A stretch of DNA of 64,000 nucleotides from Agroathelia rolfsii (lineage: Eukaryota > Basidiomycota > Agaricomycetes > Amylocorticiales > Amylocorticiaceae), in the NCBI GenBank assembly GCA_018343915.1, contig JABRWF010000003.1:806001-870000 (forward strand), given 5' to 3'. The notes under the pieces were generated by a model, which was not told the DNA's origin, searched no databases, and was given only the letters and a program-made list of their open reading frames with translations. Each line of letters begins with the position of its first letter. Position 1 is the first letter of the stretch. The position numbers were made by a program, and so were the translations under genes. Below are positions 1 through 12,023 of the stretch, one piece after another.

Positions 1-1535
1 AAATCTCGCTCGAGCTCGTTCCTCAGGGAACACTTGTAGAGCGTTTGCGTGCTCATGCTGCTGGTATCCCAGCCTTTTACACACCGACTGGCGCTTCGAC
101 GGCAGTTGAAGAGGGTCTCATTCCCATTCGCTATAAGCCTGGCGGCTTCAAAGAGGGTGTCCTCATCGAGGGTATTAAGAAAGAGGCAAGGGAATTCGAT
201 GGACGTCGATATGTACTCGAGCCATCCATCAAGGGCGATGTCGCGTTTGTTCGTGCATGGAAGGTGGACGAAGTTGGTAACTGCGTTTTTAGATACACAT
301 CGAACAACTTTAGCACTGCCATGGCTAAGAATGCGAAGCTGACGATTGTTGAGGTATGTCGGCCTCACAACATAAGTTGGGAAATGATTTCAGTTTTTGA
401 CTCGTGCTGCAGGCGGAAAATATCGTGCCCATTGGCTCTATCTCTCCAAATGCTATCCATCTTCCCAGTATCTACGTCGATCGTATCGTCCAGGCTACAT
501 CTGAGAAAAAGATTGAATACGTTACCCTGGCACCTGAGACCTCATCCACCGATTCCGCGAGCAAGGCCGACAAACAGCTTTCAACTCGTGACAAAATTGC
601 AAAGAGAGCGGCTAAAGAAATCAAGGATGGTTTCCACGTAAGCTAGCGCTACCAATTCCTTCAGTACCATTATTAACTATTTTGCTTCCTAGGTCAACCT
701 TGGTATTGGTATGCCAACACTTGTTCCAGAGTACCTCGAGGAGGGCGTCAGGGTTTGGCTTCAGAGCGAAAACGGTATTCTTGGCATGGGTCCTTATCCG
801 ACCAAGGACAAACTCGATGCGTACGTTGCTTTGCATTCGCAGTCATCTCGTCACTCTCGGTTAAACCTTACTTTCATATTAGGGATATTATTAATGCTGG
901 CAAGGAGACCGTAACTTTACTCCCTGGTGCATCAGTATTTGGTACGTAACATCAAATCATAAAAAAAAGGAGACAGATACTAACTTGCATCTACCGACAT
1001 AAGATTCAAGCGAGTCCTTTGCCATGATCAGGGGTGGCCACATTGATGTTGCCATTCTCGGTGTAAGTCCTTTAAGATGCTCATAATGATTGCTGCTATT
1101 ATAAATATTAATTGTCCTTGCCAGGCCATGCAAGTTTCTCAGGCTGGTGATATTGCCAACTTTATGATTCCTGGAAAACTCGTCAAAGGTGCCTTCTTGC
1201 TCTAGAAAAGTTGCATTTGACCACACGACTAAAGAAATTGTATAGGTATTGGAGGTGCAATGGATCTCGTCTCAAACCCGGACAAGACCAAGGTCATTGT
1301 CGTGATGGAGCACTGCGCTAAGGATGGCTCGTCTAAGATCCTTGACAAATGCTCGCTACCGTTGACGGGCGCGCGCACTGTCAGCCAGATTATTACTGAG
1401 CTTGCTGTCTTTAACGTCGACAGGACGAACGGCCGACTCACGCTCATTGAGGTAGCAGAGGGCGTGAGCGTGGACGAGGTGAAGGCAAAGACGGCGTGCG
1501 AATTTGATGTAGCTGAGAACCTTGGCACAATCTGA
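1..1535 (+). CDS. SCOT: Succinyl-CoA:3-ketoacid CoA-transferase (SCOT), 5'-truncated by window edge
   Basis: Mitochondrial ketone-body enzyme that moves CoA from succinyl-CoA to acetoacetate. Readable exons: 1-353, 413-637, 693-820, 883-941, 1004-1062, 1125-1188, 1246-1535, all with GT/AG introns and matching phase. They give the last 391 residues of a family usually about 500-520 long, so the mitochondrial presequence and first exons lie outside the window. The catalytic glutamate sits in the SENGILG motif (codon 768-770), followed by MGPYP. Also seen are the two-domain family signatures: a GGFKEG region in the alpha-like half and [14 protein letters not shown] at the start of the beta-like half. 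The C-terminus is complete (TGA 1533-1535). The 3' end of this gene was copied downstream (see the duplication at 1190-4912). Assignment is secure. Confidence 0.96.
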
Positions 1536-2750
1536 TGACAGAGACAAGTGCCGTTCGATTCACTGGCAATTCGGGCTAGTTGAACGATTACTTTGTTGTA
1601 TTGAAAAATAGCAACAACTTGTATAATAATACACTTTGGTATCGGTACCAGCAGCATTTAGCAATGTTGGTTGTTGCTTTCATAAAAACCAAGTTCGGAC
1701 TTTGGACCTGGACATCGTGGATCCCAGCGAACAAAATTCATATGCGTTGAATCAAGTAACATCCCTAGCCGAACAAGCATTACATTTAGTAGCAGGGGCT
1801 TAGATAGGACCCGGGAAAGCCGCAGTAGACCTTTTTCGCGAGATTGGTCCGCCCTATGTCCGAACTAATAGACAAAAACTACTAATTTAGGACAGACTTA
1901 GCTATAAAGGGAGAATAGGCACATAAGTTTTGGCTTTTGGCTACCAATTCGGACACGCGGAGGACCAATCTTACGAAAAAGGTCTGCTGAGGTATTCCCG
2001 GGTCCTGCTTAGATTTGCTCCTGGCGCGGTTGGCATGTCAGAGAATGTTAAGTATGCAGCAGCAATTGCACTACCAACTACGGCTGCAAGCCTGCAACCA
2101 CGGGCTACAAAATAGATATACCACATATGTGCCTGTGTATACATAACTTGCTTCAGTTGAAAGAATAGGGTTTTTGTAGGGACTTGAAGATGCCTGAGAT
2201 TTTAGTTGATTTTAGTGTCATCTGCTGTATATGCACACTGCTATTATTGCGATGCAATAGCAATTATAGCATGCGTAGGTGCGTCACTTACGTGCAATTG
2301 GTAAGGGGAAATTGGCTCTATTAGCAGAGCTTTAAACGGTCTATCATAGGGTCTTAGATATTGGTCTTGGACTCTTGTTTTCATCTCCGTCTAAGATATA
2401 GATACTAACACATAACTACAATGTATTTTGGATTTGGTACGATATTCTAGTTGTCATTGTATAATCTCGGCACTTTTCCGGGCTGTTCCCTGAAATACGG
2501 TGCTATTTTGGGTAGAGATGCTAGTAGTGTTTATTTTCTTGATTTGATAGTGTTATAATTTTGTCCGCCGGGGTCCCTTATACATATGCTTATACTTGAT
2601 ACCTGGAACAACTATAGCAATTTCCAATTATTCAATGGCATCATCCTATGTGCTCAGGCTTACCATGCAGGTTCAGACTTAAAGTCAATTAGAACAATCC
2701 CACCGCTACCCTTGCTATTACTCAACTGTTGAGTCCTGATATCAGCTACA
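1536..2750. other. Intergenic stretch between SCOT and first IF1-like copy
   Basis: AT-rich, with no supportable gene on either strand. The first ~150 bases are the SCOT 3'UTR and flank, which recur in unit 2 near 3960-4060. Small open frames here (for example 1930-2115) have no conserved neighbour or splice signals and look like chance. Confidence 0.5.
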
Positions 2751-3264
2751 ATGTCTTCTGGGTCTGTCGCGCAGGTTGGCAATGGTTATGAATGTATTAG
2801 ATGTTAGTGTAGAGCTAACTGGACTTGATTTGGATCGATCGAGAATAGGATGGAGCCTGGAAATCCAGGGAACAGTCTGCAGAGGCGGAATATATTTACG
2901 AAAAGGCGAGTCCCTTTTGTATTCAATAAAGATACGTTGCTTATGTTCTTTCCTTCTTTTCCAACACTTATGGCTACTTCAGTAGCAAGTAAAGCTAGCC
3001 ATTATACGTGCTCAGACGGAAAATGCTGTCTTTGATACAGGAGCTATTACTGGTGGTACTTCTACTGATACAGGACCCGAGTCTAACATTGACACGTCCG
3101 CGCACGACCAACTGGATCGTGACATTAAGGGCGGTTTTGGAGGTCAGGAAGGCTTGTGCTACGTTCGATCAACCCAAATGTCCACTTAGCTTCTCATAAT
3201 TTCATGTCTATCTGTGTACTTAGATCTAGAGGACAGACACGGAGCTACAAGAGGCGGGCACTAA
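2751..3264 (+). pseudogene. IF1-like small gene, copy 1 (decaying paralog)
   Basis: Four exons align one-to-one with copy 2 at 4199-4709: 2751-2774, 2849-2905, 2983-3151, 3224-3264, with the same lengths and phases. Differences point to decay. Two donors have GC instead of GT (2906 and 3152). The first codon of exon 3 is TAG where copy 2 has GAG. The TAG could be skipped by using the adjacent AG (a tandem CAGTAG acceptor, exon from 2986), which would leave the frame open to the TAA at 3262-3264. So a one-residue-shorter protein remains conceivable if both GC donors are spliced. I class it as pseudogene because three independent changes hit splice or coding signals, while copy 2 has none. Confidence 0.6.
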
Positions 3265-3477
3265 AGATACATGCGATAACATGCACGTAGATGAAGAGGA
3301 CCAAGAATGAGAAATATAGCATGCGCATATATTCCATACTTTGTAGTACATGCTTTCAAATAATAAATAGGTATAATGCAATATTTGTCTATTTCTTCCG
3401 TTTGTTTCCTCTTCTTAAATATTGTGTTAGAGTACCGCTGCAGATTCGTCTTAAATAAAGTACGGTCAGTTCTTTCC

Positions 3478-3620
3478 TGCCCTAGACAAGTCATATTTGA
3501 CCATATAGCTAAAGAAAATTGCTCAGGCATTGAAGCATATTGAAGGTGCAATAGATCATGTCTCAAACCTGTCGTCGTGATGCACCAAAGATGGCCCCTC
3601 TGTACATGTGACAAATGCGA
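3478..3620 (+). pseudogene. SCOT 3'-end fragment
   Basis: Matches the last SCOT intron and the beginning of its last exon (1196-1350): the GGTGCAAT..GATC..GTCTCAAACC stretch and the later GACAAATGC block are both present. Internal deletions and substitutions break the frame. It marks the start of the second tandem unit and has no coding capacity. Confidence 0.8.
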
Positions 3621-4198
3621 TCATAATTGACTCTACATTACTTCTGGCTTGCATATCAATTTGCTGATTCACTCTAGTGCCAAACTTGTGTGTATGTATA
3701 TAAGGGCGTCGTCCATGTTGGAGGTGACATCTCTTGTCTCTTGGAAATCTATCTCCTCCATGGAAACGCATCGTAGAAAAAAAATTGAACCGCAATTTTG
3801 TGAATCAAATGATTACTAGGGATTTGTGGTTTCACTTTTTCAAATAACCCCCATTTAAAGGAGGAGAGGCAATCGCAAGGTATTTTACTTGCCAAATGCG
3901 TGCCAAAAGTGCGAATGTGACAGACTTGTCCTTTTAGGAGGTCGCAGCCATTGCATAAGTGCTACCTTATAACAGTACACTTTGATATATGCTTCTGTCA
4001 GTGCCAGCATTAGCAGTATTTAGCAGTGTTGGTTGTGACTTCCGAGATCGGATTTGGGCATGCGTATGGAGGAACCATAGCAATGTCCAATGACATCATC
4101 CTATGTGCTCATTGGATAGTTCAGACTTGAAGTCACTTAGGACAATCCCACCATTACCCTTGCTATTGCTTTACTGTTGAGACCTGATATCAGCTACA

Positions 4199-4709
4199 AT
4201 GTCTTCTGGGTCTGTCGCGCAGGTTGGCAATGGTTATGAATGTATTAGATGTTAGTGTAGAGCTAACTGGACTTGATTTGGATCGATCGAGAATAGGATG
4301 GAGCCTGGAAATCCAGGGAACAGTCTGCAGAGGCAAAATACATTCATGAAAAGGTGAGTCCTCTTTACGTCCAACAAAGATACATTGCTCATATTCTTTC
4401 TTTTTTCAACACTTCTGGCTACTTCAGGAGCAGGCGCAGCTAGCTGCTATACGTGCCCAGACGGAAAACGCTGCCTCTGATACAGGAGTTGTTACCGGTG
4501 GTGCTTCTACGAATACAGGGCCCGAGCCTAACACCAATACCACCACCTACAACCAGCTAGATCGTGACATCGAGGGCGGATTTGGAGGCCAGGAAGGTTT
4601 GTGCTACATTCGATCGGCTTAGATAGCCTCTTAATATTTTACGCTTGCATCTTTGTCTCCCTACTTAGATCTGGAGGATAGGTACGCAACTACGAGCGGC
4701 GAGCATTAA
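4199..4709 (+). CDS. Small protein resembling mitochondrial ATPase inhibitor IF1, copy 2 (intact)
   Basis: Exons 4199-4222, 4297-4353, 4428-4596, 4669-4709 with canonical GT/AG introns join to a 96-residue frame. The N-terminal part (MSSGSVAQ, then a charged helix with KSREQSAEAKYIHEKEQ and LAAIRAQ) resembles the IF1 (IATP) family, whose mature proteins begin near a GSV(A) motif followed by KREKA..E..Y...E...L. IF1 binds and inhibits the mitochondrial F1-ATPase when the matrix acidifies. Two cautions: no mitochondrial presequence is encoded upstream in frame (a TGA lies 19 bases before the ATG), and the C-terminal half is Gly/Thr/Asn-rich instead of coiled coil, ending GGQEDLEDRYATTSGEH. It could be a diverged IF1 relative with another role. 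It is the intact partner of the decaying copy at 2751. Confidence 0.5.
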
Positions 4710-4912
4710 AAATACACGCATTAGCATGCACGCAGGGGAAGAGGAGCAAGACATGAGCGATGCAACATGCACATGTATCCCACACCTTGTAGCATGTGAT
4801 CAATAAATAAGTATAAATGTAACATCCATCTATTTCCTCCGTTCGTTCGCTCTTCTTAAAATCTCATGTTGGAAGGCCACGGCAGATATACATCTTAAAT
4901 GAAGTACAATTG

Positions 4913-7740
4913 GTTATACGCACATGTAAATTCGCACTGATTTCATTCGGTATCATGAAGGAAAGAGGAAAGACGGGGTACAAGTGAATAGGCCTGCAAT
5001 GATGGGCTCACATTAAGTGTGTGTGTGTGTGTGGGAATGTTACTGCATGTAACTGCAGCCTGTGAAGATATGAAGAAGACATGTATAAACCTCTTAAAAT
5101 GAGTGCCAAGGCTTTAACTCGAGAGATTAATTGCTCAGAATTTTCCCAGAGGTAGTGAGAGTTGGAGATGTGATTCACTATCAATAATTAATAGGGTGAT
5201 TTATCCGAATCGCCGAATTTGCGAACTCTTTGATGCATAGGGTGGATGTCGATTTGACTTCACTGGCGGGGGTACAGGCGCTTCAGAGTAGTATCAACGA
5301 CTGTGTCCAGACATGCGATTGTGATGAGCATTGTGCGTTCTTAATAAGAATAAAGTGCAGAGTGTTCATCTGTGATTTTAAACTGGACCAGAATGAAAGG
5401 AGCAGTCAAAGATAATGGTAATTTAGTCGGAACCGGAGTGATCGTGCATGGGTTTTTGCCGGGCCGATAGCACTTTCATCCACCTTCAGTAGACAAACAG
5501 CCATGTTTGTGCGCGACTCGCTCGCTGCGAACGACACTGCGCCGAGGAGTCGCACGCTCGCAGCATTGATTTCATCAGGTCACCCATCGACGGCATTAAC
5601 TCGCAATATGCCCATTTCTATACACCTTGGTCGAGTGTTTAATGCGTTGACGCCGCTGAATTCATGTTGTCTCAGGATTACTTCTCGAAAGTTCTTGCTA
5701 AAGGAATTTGAGAACTTTGACTAAATGCTCGCCTAAAATGTCGTATTCATCAATCTTTTACGCCCTGGTTTTGAGTCGGATCAGGCTTCCTTTAAAACCA
5801 ATGCTCATTGATGATGCACATATGAAGTTGCGGCGTGCGGGAGATATAGACATTCTGATGTCCGCAACACTTGTATAGGATGCTTAAGTAAAAGGTCCAC
5901 GGACATGTATTTCTTTGGTTTCTTAACTGAATGAATTCTTGTGAGTGGAAATAATATACCTTTACGGGGGTATACTGATCTTTTTAAACAGGCTGTTCCA
6001 GATGCGTTTCTGGTTTTCTCCTACGTATGGAGAATGACTGGCAAAGACTCGGAAAGTAGGATAGTTATGCACTAACCGGGAACAGGGGTCAAGCAATTCG
6101 CAGCGTTCGGAACCTCAAAATGCAAATGCTATAATTATCCGTGTTCTTTTTCACATGCATTTATGCAAAAGACGTGATCGTGAAGTCTGATCGCAGGGCT
6201 CGCTCAGTCACACAAGACCCTCTGCACAGTTCGGGCATCCAAGCGTCATCCATGTGTCATGATGTGTCGGTGACACGTCCTCTGGCACGATTATACTAGT
6301 TGTGCGATCTTATCGCATATACACCGCCGGAGCCCAAAGCAAATCGATGCTGATGGCACTAGCCAGCACTGTCCTTGACATTTTTTTCTGACTTTGTTAC
6401 CAGAGTAGTGTTCCTCATGTACTCATGGATCATCCAAGTGATTCAACCTTGGCTGTGAGGTAAGCGTTGCTATGGATTACTCGCCCCTGGTGGCCGATCT
6501 CACGCAATGTTAACTCGATTCCCAAGATTCCTATAGAGACCGTGAAATGTCTGTTTTCTTTCCCTCAACCCATCTTTCTCCCCCACGACAGGTAATCACA
6601 ACCTTACGGGCTAGTGTCCGGGACTTGGATATACCTGGCCATTGATATCTACCCAGCTACAGTTGTGTCCACAAGGTCCACGAGGTAGCATCTGGCAGCT
6701 GTTACATCGGACGTAACCATGGTTGTAAATAGCCGCTGCTGCAAATGCTCCTTTCAAAAGTCTTTATCTGCTTGTGAATTTTGATGCCGTGTGAGCGGTC
6801 ACAAGACTGTGAGTCTATATCCGTGCACTGGGTAAATAGACGTCATTGATATGTCATGAGCTCATTCGTTCTTGTATTTGTGCTTTACGATCAGTTGGAC
6901 TGTATTGTGCCAGCGCCTTGATCATCTTAATCAAGGCAACTCAACTGATCCGCGTGTTCCACCTCACTGGACGTCCTGTCTCCCCGAGACAGTCTCTTTT
7001 TCCCCGTTAATGTTGATTTGTTCGCTTCGGAGCGAAGAACCGTGCTCAGCTGACGCGACACATACGGCGATATGGAAGCATTTGCGTCTAAAATGGAGCC
7101 TCACTCGCTGGCACACACTGTAGACCCGGCTGTTCTGCGTGGGCATAACCAGTATGGCCAATACCCGTTGTTGCGTGGCTATACCGCGGAGTCAATGTAC
7201 TCTACGCGATATTACTGGCGGGCATGCGACTGTATGGCAGCATGGTTGGCTGATGTTGTTGCCTCTTGGAAGCACATGCATTTTAATGTGACGACGAACC
7301 TTGGCTGGGCACGTGACAAACACCAAATGTTTCCGAGATTCCATGTTTGTGGCTTCTCGACAGATCCCGGCGTAGTGACTGATCTGGCAGAGTGTCGTTT
7401 CCGGTTGGGTCGAGCCGTGTGCTGCTGCTCGCTTGCTGCTGCTCTTGGGCATGGTCCATGGCCACTTTTGTTGATCTTGGTCTCTGCCAGCACATCAACC
7501 TTGCCCAATTTGCGGCACCATGCCAGTCATGCACGGCCTGCGTCGTCACACGGTTCACGCACACGCATGGAAACGAGATGTTGGGGGGCATGTTCGATCT
7601 TTGCGTCTGCCTTGAACGGTTAATGTCATTCCTAGGAGGCTGAATTGCCCTTCACTTATAAACCACCCACCTACGCGTCCTTGACACTTTAATCATCCCC
7701 ACCCACTCGTCTTGCCAGCCACCTTTACCCTCTAGCAGCG
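4913..7740. other. Gene-poor intergenic region upstream of GH55
   Basis: No gene can be supported. It holds a short GT microsatellite (5017-5033). Around 7000-7600 is a GC-richer stretch with overlapping open frames on both strands, none with recognisable motifs or exon structure. The last 120 bases before the GH55 start are pyrimidine-rich with CCACC-type blocks and probably hold the promoter and 5'UTR. Confidence 0.45.
5017..5033. repeat. (GT)n microsatellite
   Basis: About eight perfect GT units in a non-coding stretch. Confidence 0.85.
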
Positions 7741-10532
7741 ATGATGCTATCCTCGCTCGCTCTACTCGCCGTATGGGCCTTGGGCTCAATACACTCTACG
7801 ATCGCGCTTGGCACCTCGTGTAGCGCAGCTGTCACTACTGGCACGGCTGCCGCCGGTGATCCCTTCTGGCTCGAGAACATGACCCATCAGGGTACATCGG
7901 CCTTTAATTCTGATCACTCATCCTACGCAGTATACCGGAATGTCAAAGACTACGGTGTGTTTTGACCGTCTTACTATATCGAATCACACGTGCTCATTAC
8001 ACGTTCTGCTAGGTGCTGTCGGAGATGGTGTTACAGATGATACAGCTGCCATCAAGTGAGTTTCTCACCTGTCATAGCTTTAAGTTACAGTGAAATTAAA
8101 CAAAGTGAAGTGCTGCCATCTCTGATGGAGATCGCTGTGCCGGCGTTTCTGCGAGTTGCAACTCTTCAACGTAAGTGTCCACACTTGAGTTTGTCAATCA
8201 TGTGATATTCATCGTAACCTTTCAATAGCGTTACTCCCGCCGTTGTTTTCTTTCCTCAAGGAACATATCTCGTCTCGTCTCCTATCATTGCCTACTACTT
8301 CACGCAGCTCATTGGTGATGGTCGTGTACCCCCCACTCTCCTGGCTTCTGCGAGTTTCTCTGGTATTGCCGTTATTGGTCTGCATTCATTCATTTTATTA
8401 GTTTCGATTTACCCCTCACAAGTATTGCATATTTTTGATTTCAGATGCGGACCCGTACCTAGCTGGCGGTGCCAATTGGTATGTTAATACGGACAACTTC
8501 TTTAGGTCCGTCCGGAACTTCGTCATCGACCTGACCAACATGCCCTCGACGTCGTCCGCCACTGGTCTGCACTGGCAAGTGTCACAATCGACATCACTCA
8601 TGAACATTGTCGTGAATATGTCCACCGAGTCTGGAAACTCTCATCAAGGTATATTTATGGAGAACGGCAGCGGTGGCTACATGGGTGATCTTGTTTTCAA
8701 TGGTGGCAAATATGGTGTTTGGGTCGGCAATCAACAGTACGTGTCATATTTTGCTCTTTTACTTCCATCTCCGGTGATTATTCACAAAAATAAATTATCT
8801 CCACTAGATTTACCGTTCGTAATATCTCGGTTAGCAATGCTGCTACGGCCATATTCTCCGACTGGAATTGGGGCTGGACCTTCCAAGGCGTGACGATCAC
8901 CGACTGCAGCATCGGTTTCGACCTCAACTCTGGTGGAACGACTCAGGCGACTCAGACGACAGGCGCGGTAGCCATCATTGACGCTGTTGTCTCCAACACA
9001 CCGATCTTCATTCAGAACACAGAGCCATCTAACGGCGCCCTTGCTGGATCAATCGTCATTAACAATGCCAAGCTGACGAATGTACCTACGGCCGTAAGCG
9101 TTGCCAGCGGCACCGTCGTTCTTGAGGGTAGCTCTGGCACGACCACGATCGACAGCTGGGGTCAAGGCAACGTCTACTCCGGTACATCTGCCACCGGCAC
9201 ATTTACTCAGGGTACAATCGCCAGTGCGTCGAAACCTAGCGTGCTGCTCGACTCTGCGGGCCGTATTTTCCAAAAGACCCACCCTCAGTATGCCAACTAC
9301 GCTACATCTCAGTTCATTAGCGCCAAGAGCAATGGCGCCAAGGGTGATGGCTCCACCGACGATACCGCTGCACTGCAAGCAATCCTGAATGAGTGGAGTG
9401 GATGCAAGATCATCTTCTTCGATGCTGGCACGTACATCGTCACCGACACTCTCCAGATCCCCGCAGGCACACAGATGGTCGGCGAGGCTTGGACTGTGAT
9501 CGCCGGCAAGGGCTCGAACTTCCAAAATGTCGATTCTCCGATTCCTGTCATTCAGGTCGGCACATCTGGCTCCACAGGTGTCACGGAGATTACCGATTTC
9601 ATATTCAAGACCATCGGATACACACCTGGTGCGATCATTGTAGAGTGGAACGCAGCAGAGCCATCGGGCACCCAAGGTGGTGTTGGCGCATGGGACACCC
9701 ATATTATGTATGTCACCCTCCTTTCTATACTGATCAGCTACGGCATCTAATTAAAAAAAAATTAAACAAACTGTATAGTCTCGGTGGAGCTACCGGCACT
9801 GACCTCGAAACTTCTGAATGCCCGGCTGGCTCTGACAACACGGGCACCTGTGTCGCCGCGTTCATGGGTCTTCATCTCACTTCCGGATCAACTGCCTATA
9901 TCGAGGGCATGTGGGTCTGGCTCGCCGATCACGATCTAGATGGGGACGGCTACTCGCAGCTGACGATTTTCAGTGGCCGTGGCATTTATTCCCAGTCACA
10001 AGGTCCCGTGTGGCTCATCGGAACGGCTGGTATGTGATCATGCTTCGAATTCCTTGTTTTTATACTGACTTCTTTTTTTTTTTTTTTCCCTATAGCCGAA
10101 CATCATGTTCTATACCAATACCACCTCGACGGTGCTGCGAACCATTACATGGGCCTGATCCAGACTGAGACGCCTTACTACCAGCCCTCTCCCGCACCAC
10201 CGGCCCCATTCTCAATCGATAGTACATATAACGACCCATCGTTCGCCGGTGACAGCTCAGCCGCATGGGGTCTCTACGTCCAGAGCTCGACTGATATCAT
10301 CGTCTTTGGCGCGGGTCACTACTCGTTCTACACCAACTACGGGCAAGACTGTCTAACTACGGTCAACTGCCAGGCGCAGATCGTCAACGTCGACTCAGCC
10401 TCGTCGATTACGATCTACTCGCTCGCCACCGTCGGTGTGACATCCCAGTTGAGCGTGAGTGAGACTGGTATCATACCCTCGAGTTCCAACCCCGATGGGT
10501 TCCAGGACACGGTTACGGTCTGGTCCCAGTAG
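7741..10532 (+). CDS. GH55 beta-1,3-glucanase, secreted
   Basis: Cleaves beta-1,3-glucan (laminarin-like), most likely as an exo-enzyme outside the cell. Exons: 7741-7954, 8013-8055, 8111-8170, 8229-8377, 8445-8736, 8808-9707, 9779-10029, 10096-10532; the joined frame is 781 residues, normal for GH55. A signal peptide is clear (MMLSSLALLAVWALGS.. with a cleavage site near residue 23-25). The protein has the GH55 plan of two beta-helix (pectate-lyase-like) halves, each opened by the same motif: GDGVTDDTAAI near residue 74 and GDGSTDDTAAL near residue 431. The N-terminal block FWLENMTHQGTSAF and the central HQGIFMENGSGG are also typical. Start chosen as the first ATG of an ATGATG pair giving the signal peptide. 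A T-rich tract lies in the last intron. No clustering with other secreted genes is obvious beyond the GH5 genes 10 kb away. Confidence 0.95.
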
Positions 10533-10959
10533 TGAACGGGTTTCTCTCTCCTCTCCTGATGAGCAGGATTTAACCCCAATAAACCACGTGGCTTTGTGAC
10601 TTCGGCTTTAGAAGCTGCAAAGTGAGTGGTGGGAAGGAAATAACAGAAAAGTAATGCGGTGTATTTTTTGTTTATGACTACTTGATGTTCCCCATTTTTC
10701 TATTTTGTTTCCCATTCGTCGCATGCACATGACCTTTTTTTTGCTGTTTTTATCATTGTTAATTTAATGCTCCATCCTTCGATGTAAATCGTCCTGTAGA
10801 CGACCTTGAAATATCATCATTGCCAACCAATCACGTAGGCATTGATTTGTAAGTTAAGAGTAAACAAGGTATCACTCAAGTGGGTGTTTCACTATACTCG
10901 TAGTGCTTTGACTTTGTTCTCAGCTATTCGAGCATGCGCCAGAGATTGTCACGAAATAG
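10533..10959. other. GH55 3' flank
   Basis: 3'UTR and downstream flank with T-rich runs. No gene seen. Confidence 0.5.
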
Positions 10960-11640
10960 TACAGCCTTCGGCATAGAGCGGTTTCCTTCAATCGGTAATC
11001 ATGCCACAACTGTGACTGAACGGATGACAAGTTCTTAATCCGTCGGCAACATATACCAGCCCAAGGCCTAGTGCAAATTCTTGGGAACACCATGCGATGA
11101 TGAGTCGTAGGAAGCCTAGGTTTCTAATGTAGCATAATTCACTCGTGTTTAAGTTCTCACCATTTGCCTTTGTATCTGGAGTATCTGTAGTAGTATACAT
11201 TGGGGAGTTTGCTATAGATGAGGCCCCGAATAACTGAGGGACTGGAAGCCGGGTAGAGTGAAGACTATTCGACGTGGGTATAGTGCTACTTATCTGTCAA
11301 AGGTGCATACATGTATCCACAGACGAATTAAACCCGAATTCCCTGATTCCAAGTTACGGGTTCATAAAATCTGACAGTTAACTAATACAAAGCTCAAGAA
11401 TTGCGATATTATATTTAGTTTGTGGCTCGCAGGCTACAATATGAATACAGTAATGCCGGAATTCTATAAAAGAGTGAGTTTATTATGAGTAAATTTATTA
11501 ACAAGGCAATGTTCTAGGAAGAGAATAGCCATCACACAAAAGGCTTACAACATCAACCACTAACGCACAACTCGCCTGGATAATTGTATTATAGAGGCAT
11601 ATATACTCGACATAATCAGTGATCTCGGCAACCTTGTGAC
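10960..11640 (-). pseudogene. Probable remnant of a second DUF6534-type membrane protein
   Basis: Reading the minus strand, one stretch (about 11635-11550) encodes DYVEYICLYNTIIQ followed by ASCALVVDV and then a GTAAGC donor. Another (about 11200-10990), after an intron-like GTGAGA...CTAG, encodes FLRLIIAWCSQEFALGLG and VYVADGLRT. Both hydrophobic blocks, in this order, resemble the middle part of DUF6534 proteins such as the neighbour at 12024-13784. I cannot find the N-terminal or C-terminal exons, so this is best seen as a fragment of a tandem paralog. Evidence is weak: short hydrophobic similarity judged by eye. Confidence 0.3.
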
Positions 11641-12023
11641 AATTAAGCTAAGTAGTGTGCAATGCTATCAAATCTGGTGCGTGAACGGGAAGATGTTTTT
11701 CGGGCTGTCCAGGGTTTTAACTATGACAAACGTAGGCTCTTTTGTAAGAGGGAAACAATTGAGATATTCGGCCTCATAGCAATCCCTATTTGACTAAAAG
11801 GTACTGAATGAGGAACATAATGAATGAATTACACTTTTCGTAGATCATGCATCATGTGCCATGAATCCCGTTTCCTTTTGCACAGCTGAACGGGAGTTGA
11901 GTCTATAAAAAAAGAGTTGAGCATCAAAACGGAGCTGGTAGAGGACCTCAGAGGTGTTACATAGATACCAATGAGCACATGTACACTGCGTAGTCATCCC
12001 GAGAAGAGTAAGCCACAATTTAA

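Larger units (their letters stand above)
1190..4912. repeat. Direct tandem duplication: SCOT 3' end plus IF1-like gene
   Basis: Unit 1 runs about 1190-3467 and unit 2 about 3475-4912. The units match in order: last SCOT intron/exon (1196 on vs 3478 on), the SCOT 3' flank with a shared TTAGCAATGTTGG-type block (about 1655 vs 4019), and the whole small IF1-like gene (2751-3264 vs 4199-4709). Near-identity is longest over the first 130 bases of the small gene. The downstream flank also matches up to a shared CTTAAATAAAGTAC-type end (about 3451 vs 4896). Unit 2 is shorter because of deletions, mostly within the SCOT copy and its flank. No transposon ends are visible, so unequal exchange or replication slippage is the simplest origin. 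Confidence 0.85.

Noticed and set aside
2776..2985. 69-codon frame across IF1-like copy 1
   Set aside because: It reads through the first intron in another frame; the four-exon model shared with copy 2 explains the region better.
5503..5724. 73-codon frame starting MFVRDSLAANDTAP
   Set aside because: Too short, no motif, no splice partners, isolated in intergenic DNA.
7072..7623. 183-codon open frame upstream of GH55
   Set aside because: Several overlapping frames of similar length exist on both strands of this GC-richer patch, with no motif, exon structure or initiation context that favours one. It sits where the GH55 promoter should be.
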